A stretch of DNA of 64,000 nt, taken from the NCBI GenBank assembly GCA_032622095.1, contig CP136069.1, positions 99,972,278-100,036,277 on the forward strand. Reading direction: 5' to 3'. Shown piece by piece: positions 23,221 through 35,723 of this stretch. The stretch is from Siphonodentalium dalli (Eukaryota > Mollusca > Scaphopoda > Gadilida > Siphonodentaliidae). Position numbers and translations under genes: made by a program. How positions within the stretch are numbered: position 1 is the stretch's first letter; each line of letters starts with the position of its first letter. The notes under the pieces were generated by a model. That model was given only the letters and a program-made list of their open reading frames with translations, ran no database searches and was not told the origin of the DNA.

Positions 23221-23595
23221 CGCCAATTTGGATTTTACCCTGTGTATGACAAATCCTACAGACCGTATCCAGGCTTTCCGCTAGTAGGACAGGGGGTCCC
23301 TTTAAGGGTCCCATTCCCCCAGCCAATTTTTCCTCTTCTGTCATACCACAGGACATATTTCATACCGGTATGTGTAAAGGTATAAAGATGTTTACTTCTC
23401 AATTTTGTTGGGACAGTACTAAGAAATTTAAATACATGTAGTTGACAACTTTATTTGATTTCTACCGAGAATACACACTCGGACTGATCTAACACTAAAA
23501 GTTGGATGTCAGTATGTCTGTAGGCCGGAGCTAACATTCAACGCGCAGGGTCCATGTGTTCCATTTAGAATATAGAGTACACTTTTTTTGTTTTT

Positions 23596-24105
23596 AGCTC
23601 ACCTGAGACGAAGTCTCCGGTGGAGCTATAGTCATCACTCCTCGTCCGTCATCCGTCCGTCCGTCAACAATTCTTTGAACAAATTCTCCTCTGGAACTGT
23701 AAGACCGAATTGGTTCATATTTGGTGTGGATGTTCCCAAGGTGACTCTCATTCAGATTTGTTCAAATGATGTTACTGGGTCAAATAGTTGCGAAACCAGG
23801 GCCATAACTCTATTCCTCCATAGTAATTCAGTTATTCTTATGACTTCTTGTCCAGAACCATTGGGCCGATTTAGCTAATATTTGGTATGGAGGGTCCTTG
23901 GGTGACTGGTGTTCAGATTTGTTCAAATGATGTCACCCGGTCAATTTGTTGAGAAACAAACTCATAGTAATTCTTAGAATGACTTCTTCTCAAAAAATAT
24001 TTGGTACGGCGGGACCTTGGGTGACTGGGGTTCAGATTTGTTCAAATGGGGTCACTGGGTCAAATAGGGGCAGAGCCAGGGACATAACTCTAAAAATATT
24101 TTTTT
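23596..24105 (+). mobile_element. F4 element copy 2 (5' part)
   Basis: AGCTCACCTGAGACGAAGTC hairpin, TCCGTCCGTCC tract and three units. After about 24110 the sequence changes to an F2-like tail (CTTAGCACGTTCATCTGTCT, TTTCCACTCTTGTTTTTATA), so the copy is a mosaic. Confidence 0.65.
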
Positions 24106-24586
24106 TGCATTTTGACCTTTATTTTTTTTTTAGACACAATCACAGCCTCATATTTCTTTCCTAGATTTGTCTTAGCACGTTCATCTGTCTGGATTTTGGT
24201 AATATTGTTTATTTAACCCTTTCCACTCTTGTTTTTATATAGAATTCATCCAAGACAGGATTACTCTAACATTTTTCATCTGATCGACACCAAATTTGGT
24301 ATATGAATTTGAAACTTATATACAGATATATTTTAACAGAGTTATGGACCTTTATAATTCACACCTCTTTGCTATGCACTATGAATTTTTAAGAGAACAT
24401 GATAACACTGAAGCCTGTATTATTGAAAAAGCCAATTTATCAGTGTGGACACCTGATACTCTGGCTGAAGACTGCTTGCTTCAGACCAGTTTACCATCTG
24501 TCATTACATGACATGACATTAGTTAAACACCTATTCTACAAGAATAAATAGGAATAGTCCATTGTTCATTTCTTCAAGCCTGGACA

Positions 24587-25015
24587 TAGTGTGTCTGACA
24601 TTTGCAGAATGAAGTCCCCAGATTCTGAATTTAGTGTTGCTACCCCGTACAGCAGGCTAGCATCACCAAATACACCCTACAGGGACCTCATTCTGCTTAG
24701 GCCTCATCTTCTGGGAAGTATCCGAAGTATCAAATCGAAATGTTGTTTTAGTTATTTTTTGACTTGTTCCTACCTGTTCAGTTTCAATGTCCCCCTAATT
24801 TGCAGAAGATAAAATGCATAATTGAGGTGTTCAATGGGTGTGCATCACCAATTTCAACTGTAGAACTTCAATCTGTTCCTAGGTTTCTTTGGCTGTTGAG
24901 GCCTAATTCAACGGCCTAATCAGACTGAGAATGAATTCAGTGATGCTAGCCCACCTTGCCGAATAGTGTCATTAATTTCACCTTTTGGGGACCTTATTCT
25001 GCAAATGTCAGACAC
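24587..25015. mobile_element. Foldback element, copy 2
   Basis: Left TAGTGTGTCTGACATTTGCA, right TGCAAATGTCAGACAC, with the inner GAATGA(A/G)GTCCCCAGA arm partly degraded. Confidence 0.6.
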
Positions 25016-27440
25016 AATAAATTCATAACTCTTTTTAAAAAATACATTTTTTTAGATTGAACAAGGGTAATCTATGTAAAATATGACAACTTGAACTTGA
25101 TATTTATATTGGATTATGTATTATTTCTTAAGTGGTGATTTTATATTTCCAAATAGTGCAATATGAACATTAATATGAACATTAAATCGGCCACAGCTAA
25201 GCAAAATCTCAGCGTGACAGTTGCGGAACTGGCCATTGGGATGTTTTTCCTGTCGAGTTCCATTATGATTGTCACTTCATCCGTGAACATGAAAAAAGAT
25301 TTTTATAATAATATTTTTTTTTAATGGACTAACATAATGAAGGCACGTATTTCCACCTTGCCTTCCTAAATATTAAAAAATGTTGACATAGAGTATGTTC
25401 TCAGTCTCGTATTGGCTGACAAAATGAAAACAAACGAAACAGAAACACGTGGTTCACTGGTAGCGAATTTTCGACTAAGACGAAATTTGATCAATATTTA
25501 ATGTAGGTGAACTTCTCCACAAACCAAATGTTGTGAAACATATTCATTAAGTGTCACAATTGTTGTTTAATTTGAGAACTCGAACATTGCAATTCCAAAT
25601 TGATGACTCAAAGTGGATCTTTCTGCATTTATTGCACAAATTTACTCTGCGAAATCATGTTATGTCGGAGCATCGGAATATTATTTCTGGTTGTAATGTA
25701 ACTACGGACGCGGCCGTTGTTGTGCTATCGGCGGGATTCTTTCTAAACACATAATTAAAACTTTTTTATATATATTATCTACAAATTTAGTATAATAAAT
25801 TGATGAGATATTACTTTTATATATCCATCTGTTCAAGATTTCAAATATACCGCGCAAAAGACCATGGACCCTGATCGATCGAGAAAGAAATCAATAAAAA
25901 AAAATATCTCCTGGTTTGACATCAAGTCAGCCCAATGCGGGTGCTTCTAAATAAAGGCGAGTTTACAGTTGACATGCAGATATCTCAAATTCATCTTGGG
26001 AAGCTTCTTTGCGTGTATGCATATATAATGACCGACTATAAAGTAATAATGTACTTATATCAACGCAATGTCAATAAAACAAAGAATATCCCAAGCGACA
26101 CATTCGAGCACCTGCTGGCGACGTCTTACTAAGTTAGCCCACTGCCATTTCGAACAATTCGCTCTCGTTTTCTGTCATCTAATTAGCATCAATGGGGAAA
26201 CTCCACCCCTAAACTTGAGCTAATGAAATCAGTTCAAACTTCTAATCATTGATGTCATTGGTTGTCAATGAAAACATTCTTAGAATCAACAAAAAGTGAC
26301 CTTTGAACATGTGGTTTTTGCACGAAAATTTACAAACTTTCACAAAGCAACGTGACGTAATTGCTAATAATTTGCGCTTTTATCGGAAGTCTTTTTACGA
26401 CTTTGTCAAATCATGGTTTATATGATTAATGCACATCAAATATAAAGACATTTGGTTTAATTATTTTATTTATAATACGCTTTTTTGTTTTCAAAAATGA
26501 TGAATTATTCTTTTTTCAATCGGGACACGAATCCGTGGGTAAACAAACTTAAAGGACACACTCGCATAGGCATACCGTAAATTTGCATAAAATGTCATTT
26601 TTGACTCACATTTGTGATAAAATGAAGATAAACGGTTGTTTATATGCACATATTTAGTTCGTCTATTGGTTTATGTTTCCATTATCGTATTCACAGATGA
26701 CACTTAACTTAAGTCTTAAGTGAAAGCATGCTTGTTGTTGCATATCGGATGATACACATGGCACATTTACCTGTGGCCAGTGTGGGGAAACACCCAATGA
26801 TATTATAACGTCAAATTCCTGTTGGCTAACGTAATTACCTTCATACCTGTTGACGTTGGCTATATGACGTGGTTTAACTACATGTGCTGTTGGGAAAAGG
26901 GTTAACTACCAAAAAAAAAATACTAAACAAAAAAATCATAATTTTAATTTTTTTGGTTTTATATATTTTAAAAAAATTTTAATTAATATTTAATTCCTTG
27001 CTCATATTTAATTTTTTGTTTAAACTTATTAGAACAAAACAACTAACACCATTATAACAGCCATCAGGTTGACCACACCAAATTTGATTTAAATCAGTCT
27101 AAAATCAAGAACATGCAAACAGCAGACACTTAGAGCAAGGTTCCAGAGTAGACAGAATATTTACTTTAATAACAGTATACTAGTATAGAAGTCACATTGT
27201 GCTGGCTAATGTGATTAATGAGATGGCAGTATTAACAAAATATGCTTGGAGTGAAAGCTTTGGTTGTTGTCTTGGAGATATCTGCCTGGTTGAGAGTTGT
27301 ATATAAGGCCAAACAAAATAATACCTGTGTTTAGGGTTACATGGTCCAAAATAATTAGGGTAGGTAGGTAGAATTGGATCACTGGGTCAAATAGGGGCAG
27401 AGCCATGGACATAATTCTTTCCCTTAATAGTTATTATTAA
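25016..27440. other. Intron, mostly unrecognised
   Basis: No exon and no complete element. Bases 27040-27110 resemble the F2 tail (AACTAACACCATTATAAC). Short reading frames at 25551 and 25935 have no recognisable domains. Confidence 0.4.
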
Positions 27441-28071
27441 AACATCGTCTCAAGAACCATTTGGCAAGTAACTTACAATTAATGAATACCTGCTTCTCTG
27501 TGAGCAAGATAAAAGACAATATAGTTTATTGCTTTGAGAGTTATTTATAGCCCTCATATGTTAGGTCTGTATAAGAGACACAGTGAATTATTGGATAAAT
27601 TGATTTAGCTATCTATTTAACCACAACTTAGCCAGGTGAATTTATTTAACTAGACCAATGGAGCTCTCTAAGTCCTTGGATGATGGGACTACATTGGATC
27701 AAACAGGGCAGAGATAGGTGATTTAACCCCTTTTACCCATTCCATGTCTTTTAACCTTTTCCATTAAATAAATAATTATATTATTTTGATATCTCACATG
27801 GCAATTTGCAACAACATGAATAGAACTGCTCACACTATGATAGTGGTGACAGGCTCTAGAGTTTAGATGTTATATTAACCGTTCTATATTGACTCATACA
27901 TTCCAATAATTTGTGTTATTACTGGTTATTATGTACATTTGTCATATACTACTTTAGATCATAACAGTATACTCTATAATTCAACATTAAAAGATTATGA
28001 TTCTGATCTTAACAATTTACTATCGCCAAGGGATGGGTTAAACATCTGCCGATCGTGATCGGCCTCTCGTT
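27441..28071 (+). mobile_element. F2 element, 3' tail with intact terminus
   Basis: About 600 bp matches 42290-42893 closely (AAGTAACTTACAATTAATGA, ATAGTGGTGACAGGCTCTAG). The end is GGGATGGGTTAAACATCTG, CCGATCGTGATCGGCC and CTCTCGTT. The 5' part is absent. Confidence 0.7.
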
Positions 28072-28523
28072 TTAAATGGGTTCAACCAGTCAAGAAATGA
28101 CATTTGGTGTATATGGCCTATGGAGAGTTGGGATCAATATCTGTTTTGATTGCGGTCCACCATTAAAAAGGGGGGGGGGGGCATGTCCGGTTGGAACTTT
28201 GCAACAGTTACGATAGCTTGAGGTATCAGTTGTACAATTCCAACATGTGCAAAGGAATTTTACGAACTTGAGAGTGTGTTTGCTTCATTGGGAGTGTGTT
28301 CACTTCAGTTAGGTGGGAGCAGATTATGTAGGGTGGGGGTGATCAGGGCCATGCAGTTGAAAATTTAAAAGTGCTTAATGGAGACCCACTAGCTACATCC
28401 CTCTTTAGGACTACTTGTTTTAAATTGATTTTGACAAGTACTATTTCTTTTGGTCTTCCTTGTCCCAGTCTTCTCAGTCTTTACAGTCTGGTGAGCGTCT
28501 CCACAGTCATGGACTGTCTTGTT
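28072..28523 (+). mobile_element. F4 element, 3' fragment
   Basis: F4 3' region ending GGTGAGCGTCTCCACAGTC, ATGGACTGTCTTGTT at 28523. F2-like tail sequence resumes at once (GGTATTGATTGGTTGATCGG, compare 43012-43035). Confidence 0.6.
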
Positions 28524-28702
28524 GGTATTGATTGGTTGATCGGTTTAGAAAATAATTAACCCTTTACACACATGTTATCCAATGCAATAAGTTGAACATA
28601 TTTCTTCTGATCTGCCTCATATTTCTTACCTAGGTTTTTCTTAGCACGTTCTTCATCGGTATGGTTTTTGGTATTGTTTAATTAACCCTTTTCACTCTTA
28701 TT

Positions 28703-31408
28703 AGCTCAACTTTACTTTGTAAAGTTTGAGCTATTGCCATGGCATTGTCGTCCGTCGTCCGTGTGTACGTGTGTACGTAAGGCGTCAACAATGCAGTCTA
28801 CAGGTCGTACCTTTGGTTGGATCATTATGAAATTTGTCATAGCTGTTGACATCAACATTTAGACCAGAATGATTAATTTTGGGGTCATTCGGTAAAAAAA
28901 CATGGCCGCCAGTGGCCATCTTGCATTTCAAAATTCAATCCATTAGCACGGGCTACAGGGCGTACTGTTTGTCTGATCGTCATGAAATTTGTCATGGATG
29001 TTAATATTGACATGTAGATGGGAACGAGTAATTTTGGGGTCATTCGGCCCAAAAACATGGCCGCCAGCAGCCATCTTGGATTTTACTCTTTGTATGACTA
29101 AATTCTTTAGCACGGGCTACAGGTCGTACTTTTAGTCTGATCATCATAAAATTTGTCAAGAATGTTAATGACATGTAGATGGGAACGAGTCATTTTGGGG
29201 TCATTCGGCCAAAAAACATGGCCGCCAGCAGGCATCTTTGATTTCACTCTTTGTATGACTAAATCCTTTAGCACGGGCTACAGGTCGTACCTTTAGTCCG
29301 ATCATCATAAAATTTGTCATGGCTGTTGAAATTGGAATGTAGATGGGAACGAGTCATTTTGGGGTCATTCGGACAAAAAACATGGCCGCCAGCGACCATC
29401 TTGGATTTCAAAATTCAATCCATTAGCACGGGCCACAGGTCGTACTGTTCGTCTGATCATCATGAAATTTGTCATGGATGTTAATATTGACATGTAGATG
29501 GGAACGAGTAATTTTGGGGTCATTTGGCCAAAAAACATGGCGGCCAGCAGCCTTCTTGGATTTTACTCTTTGTATGACTAAATTCTTTAGCACGGGCTAC
29601 AGGTCGTACCTTTAGTCTGATCATCATCAAATTTGTCATGGATGTTAATATTGACATTTAGATGGGAACGAGTAATTTTGGGGTCATTCGGCCAAAAAAC
29701 ATGGCCACCAGCAGCCATCTTGGATTTTACTCTTTGTATGACTAAATCCTTTAGCACGGGCTACAGGTCCTACTTTTAGTCTGATCAGCATAAAATTTGT
29801 CATGAATGTTAATAATGACATGTAGATGGGAACGAGTCATTTTGGGGTCAATCGGCCAAAAAACATGGCCGCCAGCAGCCATCTTGGATTTTACTCTTTG
29901 TATGACTAAATCCTTTAGCACGGGCTACAGGCCGTACCTTTAGTCTGATCATCATAAAATTTGTCATGGCTGTTGAAATTGGAATGTAGATGGGAACGGG
30001 TAATTTTGGGGTCATTCGGCCAATAAACATGGCCGCCAGTGGCCATCTTGGATTTCAAAATTTAATCCATTAGCACGGGCCACAGGTCGTACTGTTCGTC
30101 TGATCATCATAAAATTTGTCATGGATGTTAACAATGACATGTAGATGGGAACGAGTAATTTTGGGGTCATTCGGCCAAAAAACATGGTCGCCAGCAGCCA
30201 TCTTGGATTTTACTCTTTGTATGACTAAATCCTTTAGCACGGGCTACAGGTTGTACCTTTAGTCTGATCATCATAAAATTTGTCGTGAATGTTAATAATG
30301 ACATGTAGATGGGAACGAGTCATTTTGGGGTCATTCGGCAGAAAAACATGGCCGCCAGCAGCCATCTTTGATTTTACTCTTTGTATGACTAAATCCTTTA
30401 GCACGGGCTACAGGTCGTACCTTTAGTCTGATCATCATAAAATTTGTCATGGCTGTTGAAATTGGAATGTAAATGAGAACGAGTCATTTTGGGGTCATTC
30501 AGCCAAAAAACATGGTCGCCAGCAGCCATCTTGGATTTTACTCTTTGTATGACTAAATCCTTTATCACGGGCTACAGGTTGTACCTTTAGTCTGATCATC
30601 ATAAAATTTGTCGTGAATGTTAATAATGACATGTAGATGGGAACGAGTCATTTTGGGGTCATTCGGCAGAAAAACATGGCCGCCAGCAGCCATCTTTGAT
30701 TTTACTCTTTGTATGACTAAATCCTTTAGCACGGGCTACAGGTCGTACCTTTAGTCTGATCATCATAAAATTTGTCATGGCTGTTGAAATTGGAATGTAA
30801 ATGGGAACGAGTCATTTTGGGGTCATTCGGACAAAAAACATGGCCGCCAGTGGCCATCTTGGATTTCAAAATTTAATCCATTAGCATGGGCCACAGGTCG
30901 TACTGTTCGTCTGATCATCATGAAATTTGTCATGGTTGTTAATATTGGATTTTACTCTTTGTATGACTAAATTCTTTAGCATGGGCTACAGGTCGTACCT
31001 TTAGTCTGATCGTCATAAAATTTGTCATAGATGTTAATAATGACATGTAGATGGGAACGAGTCATTTTGGTGTCATTCGGCCAAAAAACATGGCCGCCAG
31101 CAGCCATCTTGGATTTTACTCTTTGTATGACTAAATTCTTTAGCATAGGCTACAGGTCGTACCTTTAGTCTGATCATCATAAAATTTGTCATGGATGTTA
31201 ACGATGACATGTAGATGGGATACAATCATTTTGGGGTCATTCGGCCGAAAACATGGCCGCCAGCAGCCATCTTGGATTTTACTTTCTCTTCATGTCTATA
31301 AACTAGTATTAGACATTCAACTTTCCACATTCCTAATCGCTCCATTGACTGTAATACATTAAATTATTCCCTTTCCAAGTTGAGCTACAGTGTCATTGAC
31401 ACTTTCAT
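28703..31408 (+). mobile_element. F1 element copy 1 with about 15 tandem units
   Basis: The 5' end is AGCTCAACTTTACTTTGTAA with AGTTTGAGCT closing a hairpin, then a short GTCCGTCGTCCGTG tract. The body is about 15 head-to-tail units spaced mostly 157-166 bp, each with CACGGGCTACAGGTCGTAC, AAATTTGTCATG, GACATGTAGATGGGAACGAG, TCATTTTGGGGTCATTCGGC and CATGGCCGCCAGCAGCCATC. The 3' end is AAGTTGAGCT (31377-31386, complementary to the 5' tip), hairpin AGTGTC-ATT-GACACT and TTCAT. There is no coding sequence. Confidence 0.85.
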
Positions 31409-31689
31409 ATTGATCATCGCGGTGACCACAAGATGGGAGTTATCAAATTTTTAGTAAATTTTTATGGTTTGGCGAGGTCTGTAGCCTTCCGGGCGGGCAT
31501 GAGATCGATAAGGCAATAACTAAAAAAAATCTCAACTGTTTTCATTCATATTTGTGTATGGGTCTGTTGTAACAATATCTGATACGAGTTCGAAAACCAG
31601 CTTTGTCCAATGTTTTATACGAGATGGCACTTAGTTTGTCTATTTGTAGCGATTTTGATCGTCCTCAAACTTTTCTCATCCCATCGTTA

Positions 31690-33542
31690 CCAAACTGCAT
31701 CCGTCCGTCTGTCTGTATGACTATGTCCAGAGTCATATGTCCATAGACTATGTCCATAGACACTTTACGCATAATGCGATAACTCAAACATTTTTATCCG
31801 ATCGGAACCAAATTATGTATATGGGTTTCTGAGGCCAAAATACTAATAGAGTTCGAATATGGGTTTTATTCGATTTATTTTAAAGGAGTTATGCAGCTGA
31901 GTTATGACCCTTTTTCGAGAAGATTTTTTTTTTATTTTATTAAAAAAAAAATGTCATTGGCACTTTCATTTGTTTTCATTTAGATATTGATGATTATGAT
32001 TCAAGTTGATAAAAAGGTTCCCAATGTGTCCCTTTAAATATTTAGTAATATTTAGTAATGAAACCATAAATTAATAGTGTCAGTGTGTTTAGAGACCCAG
32101 AGCATAAGCTGAGGTAATTACAGGTTTAGAGTGTCGTTTCACTCTATATATTATCTCTGGCTCTGGCCTTTGGTTAGATGAAGTCAAAGATAAACAACAC
32201 TGCTGGCATCTGTCAAATTTGATTAATGGCAGCATGAAACTCTAGTTTCTCCTATTCTTGAAATTCCATTATAGGGTGTGATGTCCTCACCTATATATAT
32301 AATGTGTCTTCTATATCCCATTGATCTGCTTTGAAAATAATGAACCCATTCCAAGGTTCCCATAGACATATGCTATAATGTACAACGACTCTTCCTCATA
32401 TCTCTTATCTATGATTATCTTTGCACACTAGTCACTTCTATTGATTTTGTTATTGACTGATTAATTGACTTTTGAAAAATATATTAACCCTTCAGGCACA
32501 TGCTTCAATGTGAAATTAAAATAATGACTGATAGCCAATTTGATTTATCTATGAAATAGGTAACAGGCAGATAAATTTACATGATTATTGTAAGTGATGC
32601 CTTGTTTTGAAAATCAAGATAATAGATGGCAGATGTTGTTAATTTTTCCAGGAACCTTATTTTCCCATTTGTTCATATTGTCATGGTTGGTTGAATTGTG
32701 GGGGCCAGAGAGCACTTAAAAGTTTAACATTGAAGGCTATGGATTTTAGTGTCGGCTACATGTAAAACATTGTAATGTGGGAAACTATTTGATTGAGGGC
32801 TACTCACTTTCTTTTATATGAACTATGGTAATCTGTTTCGATTTAGGGGTCATAAGGGCCAGAATCATATGTCTGTATAACATTATATAGATCTATAACA
32901 CTTTTGTATTGTATTGTATAAACAACATATATTTTTGAAAACCATACACCCCTGTTATGAAACACTTAATCTTGCATGTACCTAACAATATAAGCATTCA
33001 TTATTACAACTGTCAGATCTAATCGTATTTGTCTGACATGTTTGATAAACAAATAACAACTGGGGAGAATGGGGGGGGGGGGGGGGTAATTAAAGTACAA
33101 TTTAAATATGAGATGGAATCCCATGCATACATGTTGTTCTAAGCAGTCTGTCTTGTCAACAAATTATAATTTCTCTTTGGAAGTGAATGAATTTTGAATA
33201 TCTGGCAGGTCAAAAGTGGCAGAGATTGGAGTTTATTACTTTTGCTTTCAACGAATTAACTTAAACTCTTAAACATATCCTTCGAAATCACTTAACCATT
33301 GGATCTCAGTGAGAGGTCCTTGGGGTGAATAGGGACAGAGTTATGAGATTTAAAACTAAGTACTCCTCCCCACCCCAAATACTTTAACCCATCTTAAGAC
33401 AGAATATTTGAGCTTTTGATTTCAAGTTGGGTACTGATATATGGATTCCTGTGATCATATCTTTGACAAATTATCAGTTATAGCTAATCGCGATCGTCAA
33501 GGTATGGGTTAAACATCTGCCGATCGTGATCGGCCGATCGTT
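31690..33542 (+). mobile_element. F2 element, 5'-truncated with intact 3' end
   Basis: Starts in a TCCGTCTGTCTG tract without the hairpin, then units and the ATATTGATGATTATGAT tail. The end is GGTATGGGTTAAACATCTG, CCGATCGTGATCGGCC and GATCGTT. Bases 33290-33490 match 41080-41290. A G-run lies at about 33071-33086. Bases 31409-31689 hold only a weak unit-like stretch. Confidence 0.65.
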
Positions 33543-34219
33543 ATTTACTTGAGTTATGGCCATGAGTTCTGTGATATGATTCTTTAGTTCGTCCTTTTTT
33601 AGTTATTCTCGGTCGAACAGATTCACTCGTTGGACAAAAAAACTTGACCAAGCCATCTTTGATGAGCAACCCTTGTTTTGAATGTCATTGGAAAATATTG
33701 CAGCCATCTTTGATTTTACTTTTATAAATGTTTCTTCATGTTGTGATCTAGTATTAGTTAGACACTTTCCGTATTCCTAATCAGAAGTAGGTTTGCGACC
33801 TTTTATTTGACTTAGAAAGCGCTGTTTTCGTGTTTTCCGCATAGTAACTTGAGCAATATTCAACAGAATTTCTTGATATTTGGCACATAGTTCCCATTCC
33901 AGAAGACGCAGGCCAAATTATATTTTATTCAATTTAGAAATAACATTTGTGTTGTCTCAATGATAGATTGAGCATTCTTCAAAAGAATCTATTGATACTT
34001 GGTGAGTGGCTCATCTTTGAGAACATGCAGGTCATCTAGTTTGAGTCAAATTTTGTCAGAATTTTAATTCTTTGTTCTTAAAAACAGCCAACGTTCCAGA
34101 AAGCCACCTCTATTCGGGGGACGTGGGGTCTGCGACAGTTTATGTACATAAGCAAAATTGACTACTCATTAGCGTTTAATATTTGTGAGTATTACAAAAT
34201 GGGATACCTTGAATTTCAG
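33543..34219. other. Intron with two diverged units
   Basis: Two weakly similar stretches of about 125 bp (AGTAACTTGAGCAATATTCA; TGATAGATTGAGCATTCTTC) occur at 33842 and 33959, and a TTCGGGGGACGTGGGGTC at about 34112 recalls the F6 3' end. No termini were defined. Confidence 0.4.
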
Positions 34220-34285
34220 TGCTAAATTGGTGTTTAGTGATGATGAAGACTCTGAGGCCCAAGCTAGTAGCAGTGGTAGTAAGAG
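34220..34285 (+). CDS. Prrc2: PRRC2 exon C (FSDDEDSE acidic motif)
   Basis: The acceptor is gaatttcag and the donor is AAGAG|gtgagt. With the two bases carried from exon B the frame reads SAKLVFSDDEDSEAQ then ASSSGSK and a split Arg codon. The vertebrate counterpart is TEQLNFSDDDE directly after the GWAGAQ-x-E-x-DY block, so the exon order is conserved. The Ser/Asp/Glu run looks like a casein-kinase-2 type acidic site, which is inference. Phase 2 in and phase 2 out would let the exon be skipped without a frameshift, but nothing here shows that it is. Confidence 0.9.
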
Positions 34286-34470
34286 GTGAGTTAGTCTATA
34301 ATAGAAAACAGGAGAACAAAAGAAGTTCTCTATTAACAAATTTTATGTTTTCAATTTTTAATGCCTGCACACATGAAGGGGTCTCCCAGATGTAGTGAAA
34401 GGCTTTTATCAACCCATCTACCTACAGACATAAATTTGCTCATTGCCCTCAATATCTAAATAAATTTTAT

Positions 34471-35022
34471 TGTCCCCCGAAAAATTTATTTTTGGAGGAC
34501 TATAGAAACGGGGTCCGTCCGTCCGTCCGTCCGTCCGTCCGTTCGTCGTGCCGTCCGTTCGTCCGTCCGTCACACTTTTGAGTACCTTCATGGTGTAATC
34601 ATCTCCTACAGATTTCATCCCAGAGATTTGAAAACTTCAGAATATTGTTGCCCATATATTGAAGATGTGCAACATGTATATAGATGACGGAAAAATTATT
34701 TTTTGACAGAGTTATTAACCCTTTTCGACTTAGAAAATTTCAACATTTTTTATGATTTTCTGTATGAGGGTACCTTCATGGTGTAATCAACTCCTCCTAC
34801 AGTTTTGATTGTAGATATTTGAAACTTCAGAGTATTGTTATCCACATATTGGAGATGTGCAACATGTATATAGAGGACGGAAAAATTATTTTTTTACGGA
34901 GTTATTAACCCTTTTCGACTTAGAAAATTTCAACATTTCAAAATTTCAAAAAAATTTCTTTAACAAAGCGGCATCGACTTGCCACTTTTTCGGGGGACAC
35001 TGTGGTCAGCTGACCTTTTATT
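34471..35022 (+). mobile_element. F6 element, complete
   Basis: A perfect 14-bp inverted pair TGTCCCCCGAAAAA (34471-34484) / TTTTTCGGGGGACA (34986-34999). The 5' tip also forms a local hairpin with TTTTTGGAGGAC. A (TCCG)n tract follows, then two units of about 170 bp (GTACCTTCATGGTGTAATCA, GATGTGCAACATGTATATAG). Beyond the 3' inverted repeat stands the palindrome GGTCAGCTGACC (35004-35015), then TTTTATT. This is the compact textbook copy of the shared F1-F7 plan. Confidence 0.8.
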
Positions 35023-35236
35023 AACTTTTATTTCTTCATTAATAATTCTTTGATTAATCAATGTACCAGGAATTGTTTACAGACTTTTTTTTTGCTGTAT
35101 TCAAATTTAATAAAGTGAACTTATATTTTGCATGGTCTGTTTTGTCTCTATTATTGTGCTTGTGGTACCCAATGCTAATTAACTCTTTGAACTGGTTGGT
35201 TTGATGCATGCAAATACAATGTTGAAAATTGTGTAA

Positions 35237-35685
35237 ACTTGGAAGTTCTTGATTCGAACTTTATTAATGAGATACAAAGAAGCTGAAGTATTTCTATCTA
35301 TTGTTCCCAAGGACAAAATGAATGAATTGGAATGTGTGAAAACTAAACTGGTGGAGCTGAAAAACTAAAAAACATTCCAACACATTTGTGTCCGAGATCT
35401 CGTCAAATTGCTTGATCAAACGAGGAGCATCTGGCAATCAGCTGCTTGCAATCTTTCACTGTGGGAAGGTTGCTATCACATGTAAGCAAGTGATATGAAA
35501 GTGTATATTCTGTATACCGATTTTTAACAAGAACTAAGGCAAAAAGAATAAAGATGAGTTTGTCGAATATGGATCTTATGGAGTAGACGAACCACCATCG
35601 AATGGACCGCAGAGGGAGTCAACTTCCGGTGAAAGAGATCATGAGCTATTATCACCAAGTGTTTTATGAGCAAGTCTCTGCGAAT
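35237..35685 (+). pseudogene. Decayed coding remnant, family unknown
   Basis: Codon-like sequence that no repeat explains. One frame gives LLMRYKEAEVFLSIVPKDK then MNELECVKTKLVELKN and stops at 35366. The same frame reopens as TFQHICVRDLVKLLDQTRS then IWQSAACNLSLWEGCYHM and stops at 35483. A shifted frame at about 35541-35684 gives KKNKDEFVEYGSYGVDEPPS then NGPQRESTSGERDHELLS and a stop. The mixed charged and hydrophobic composition and an acidic, Ser-rich end look like a former protein C-terminus. I do not recognise the family. It could be a captured or retroposed gene fragment. Two stops and a frameshift make it inactive as read. Confidence 0.35.
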
Positions 35686-35723
35686 CTAACATCAAACAGA
35701 CAATTCTACAGCTATGCTCTCAG

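Noticed and set aside
28703-31408. CRISPR-like regular repeat array
   Set aside because: Units of about 160 bp are contiguous with no unique spacers, and the context is a eukaryotic intron; it is a tandem element array.
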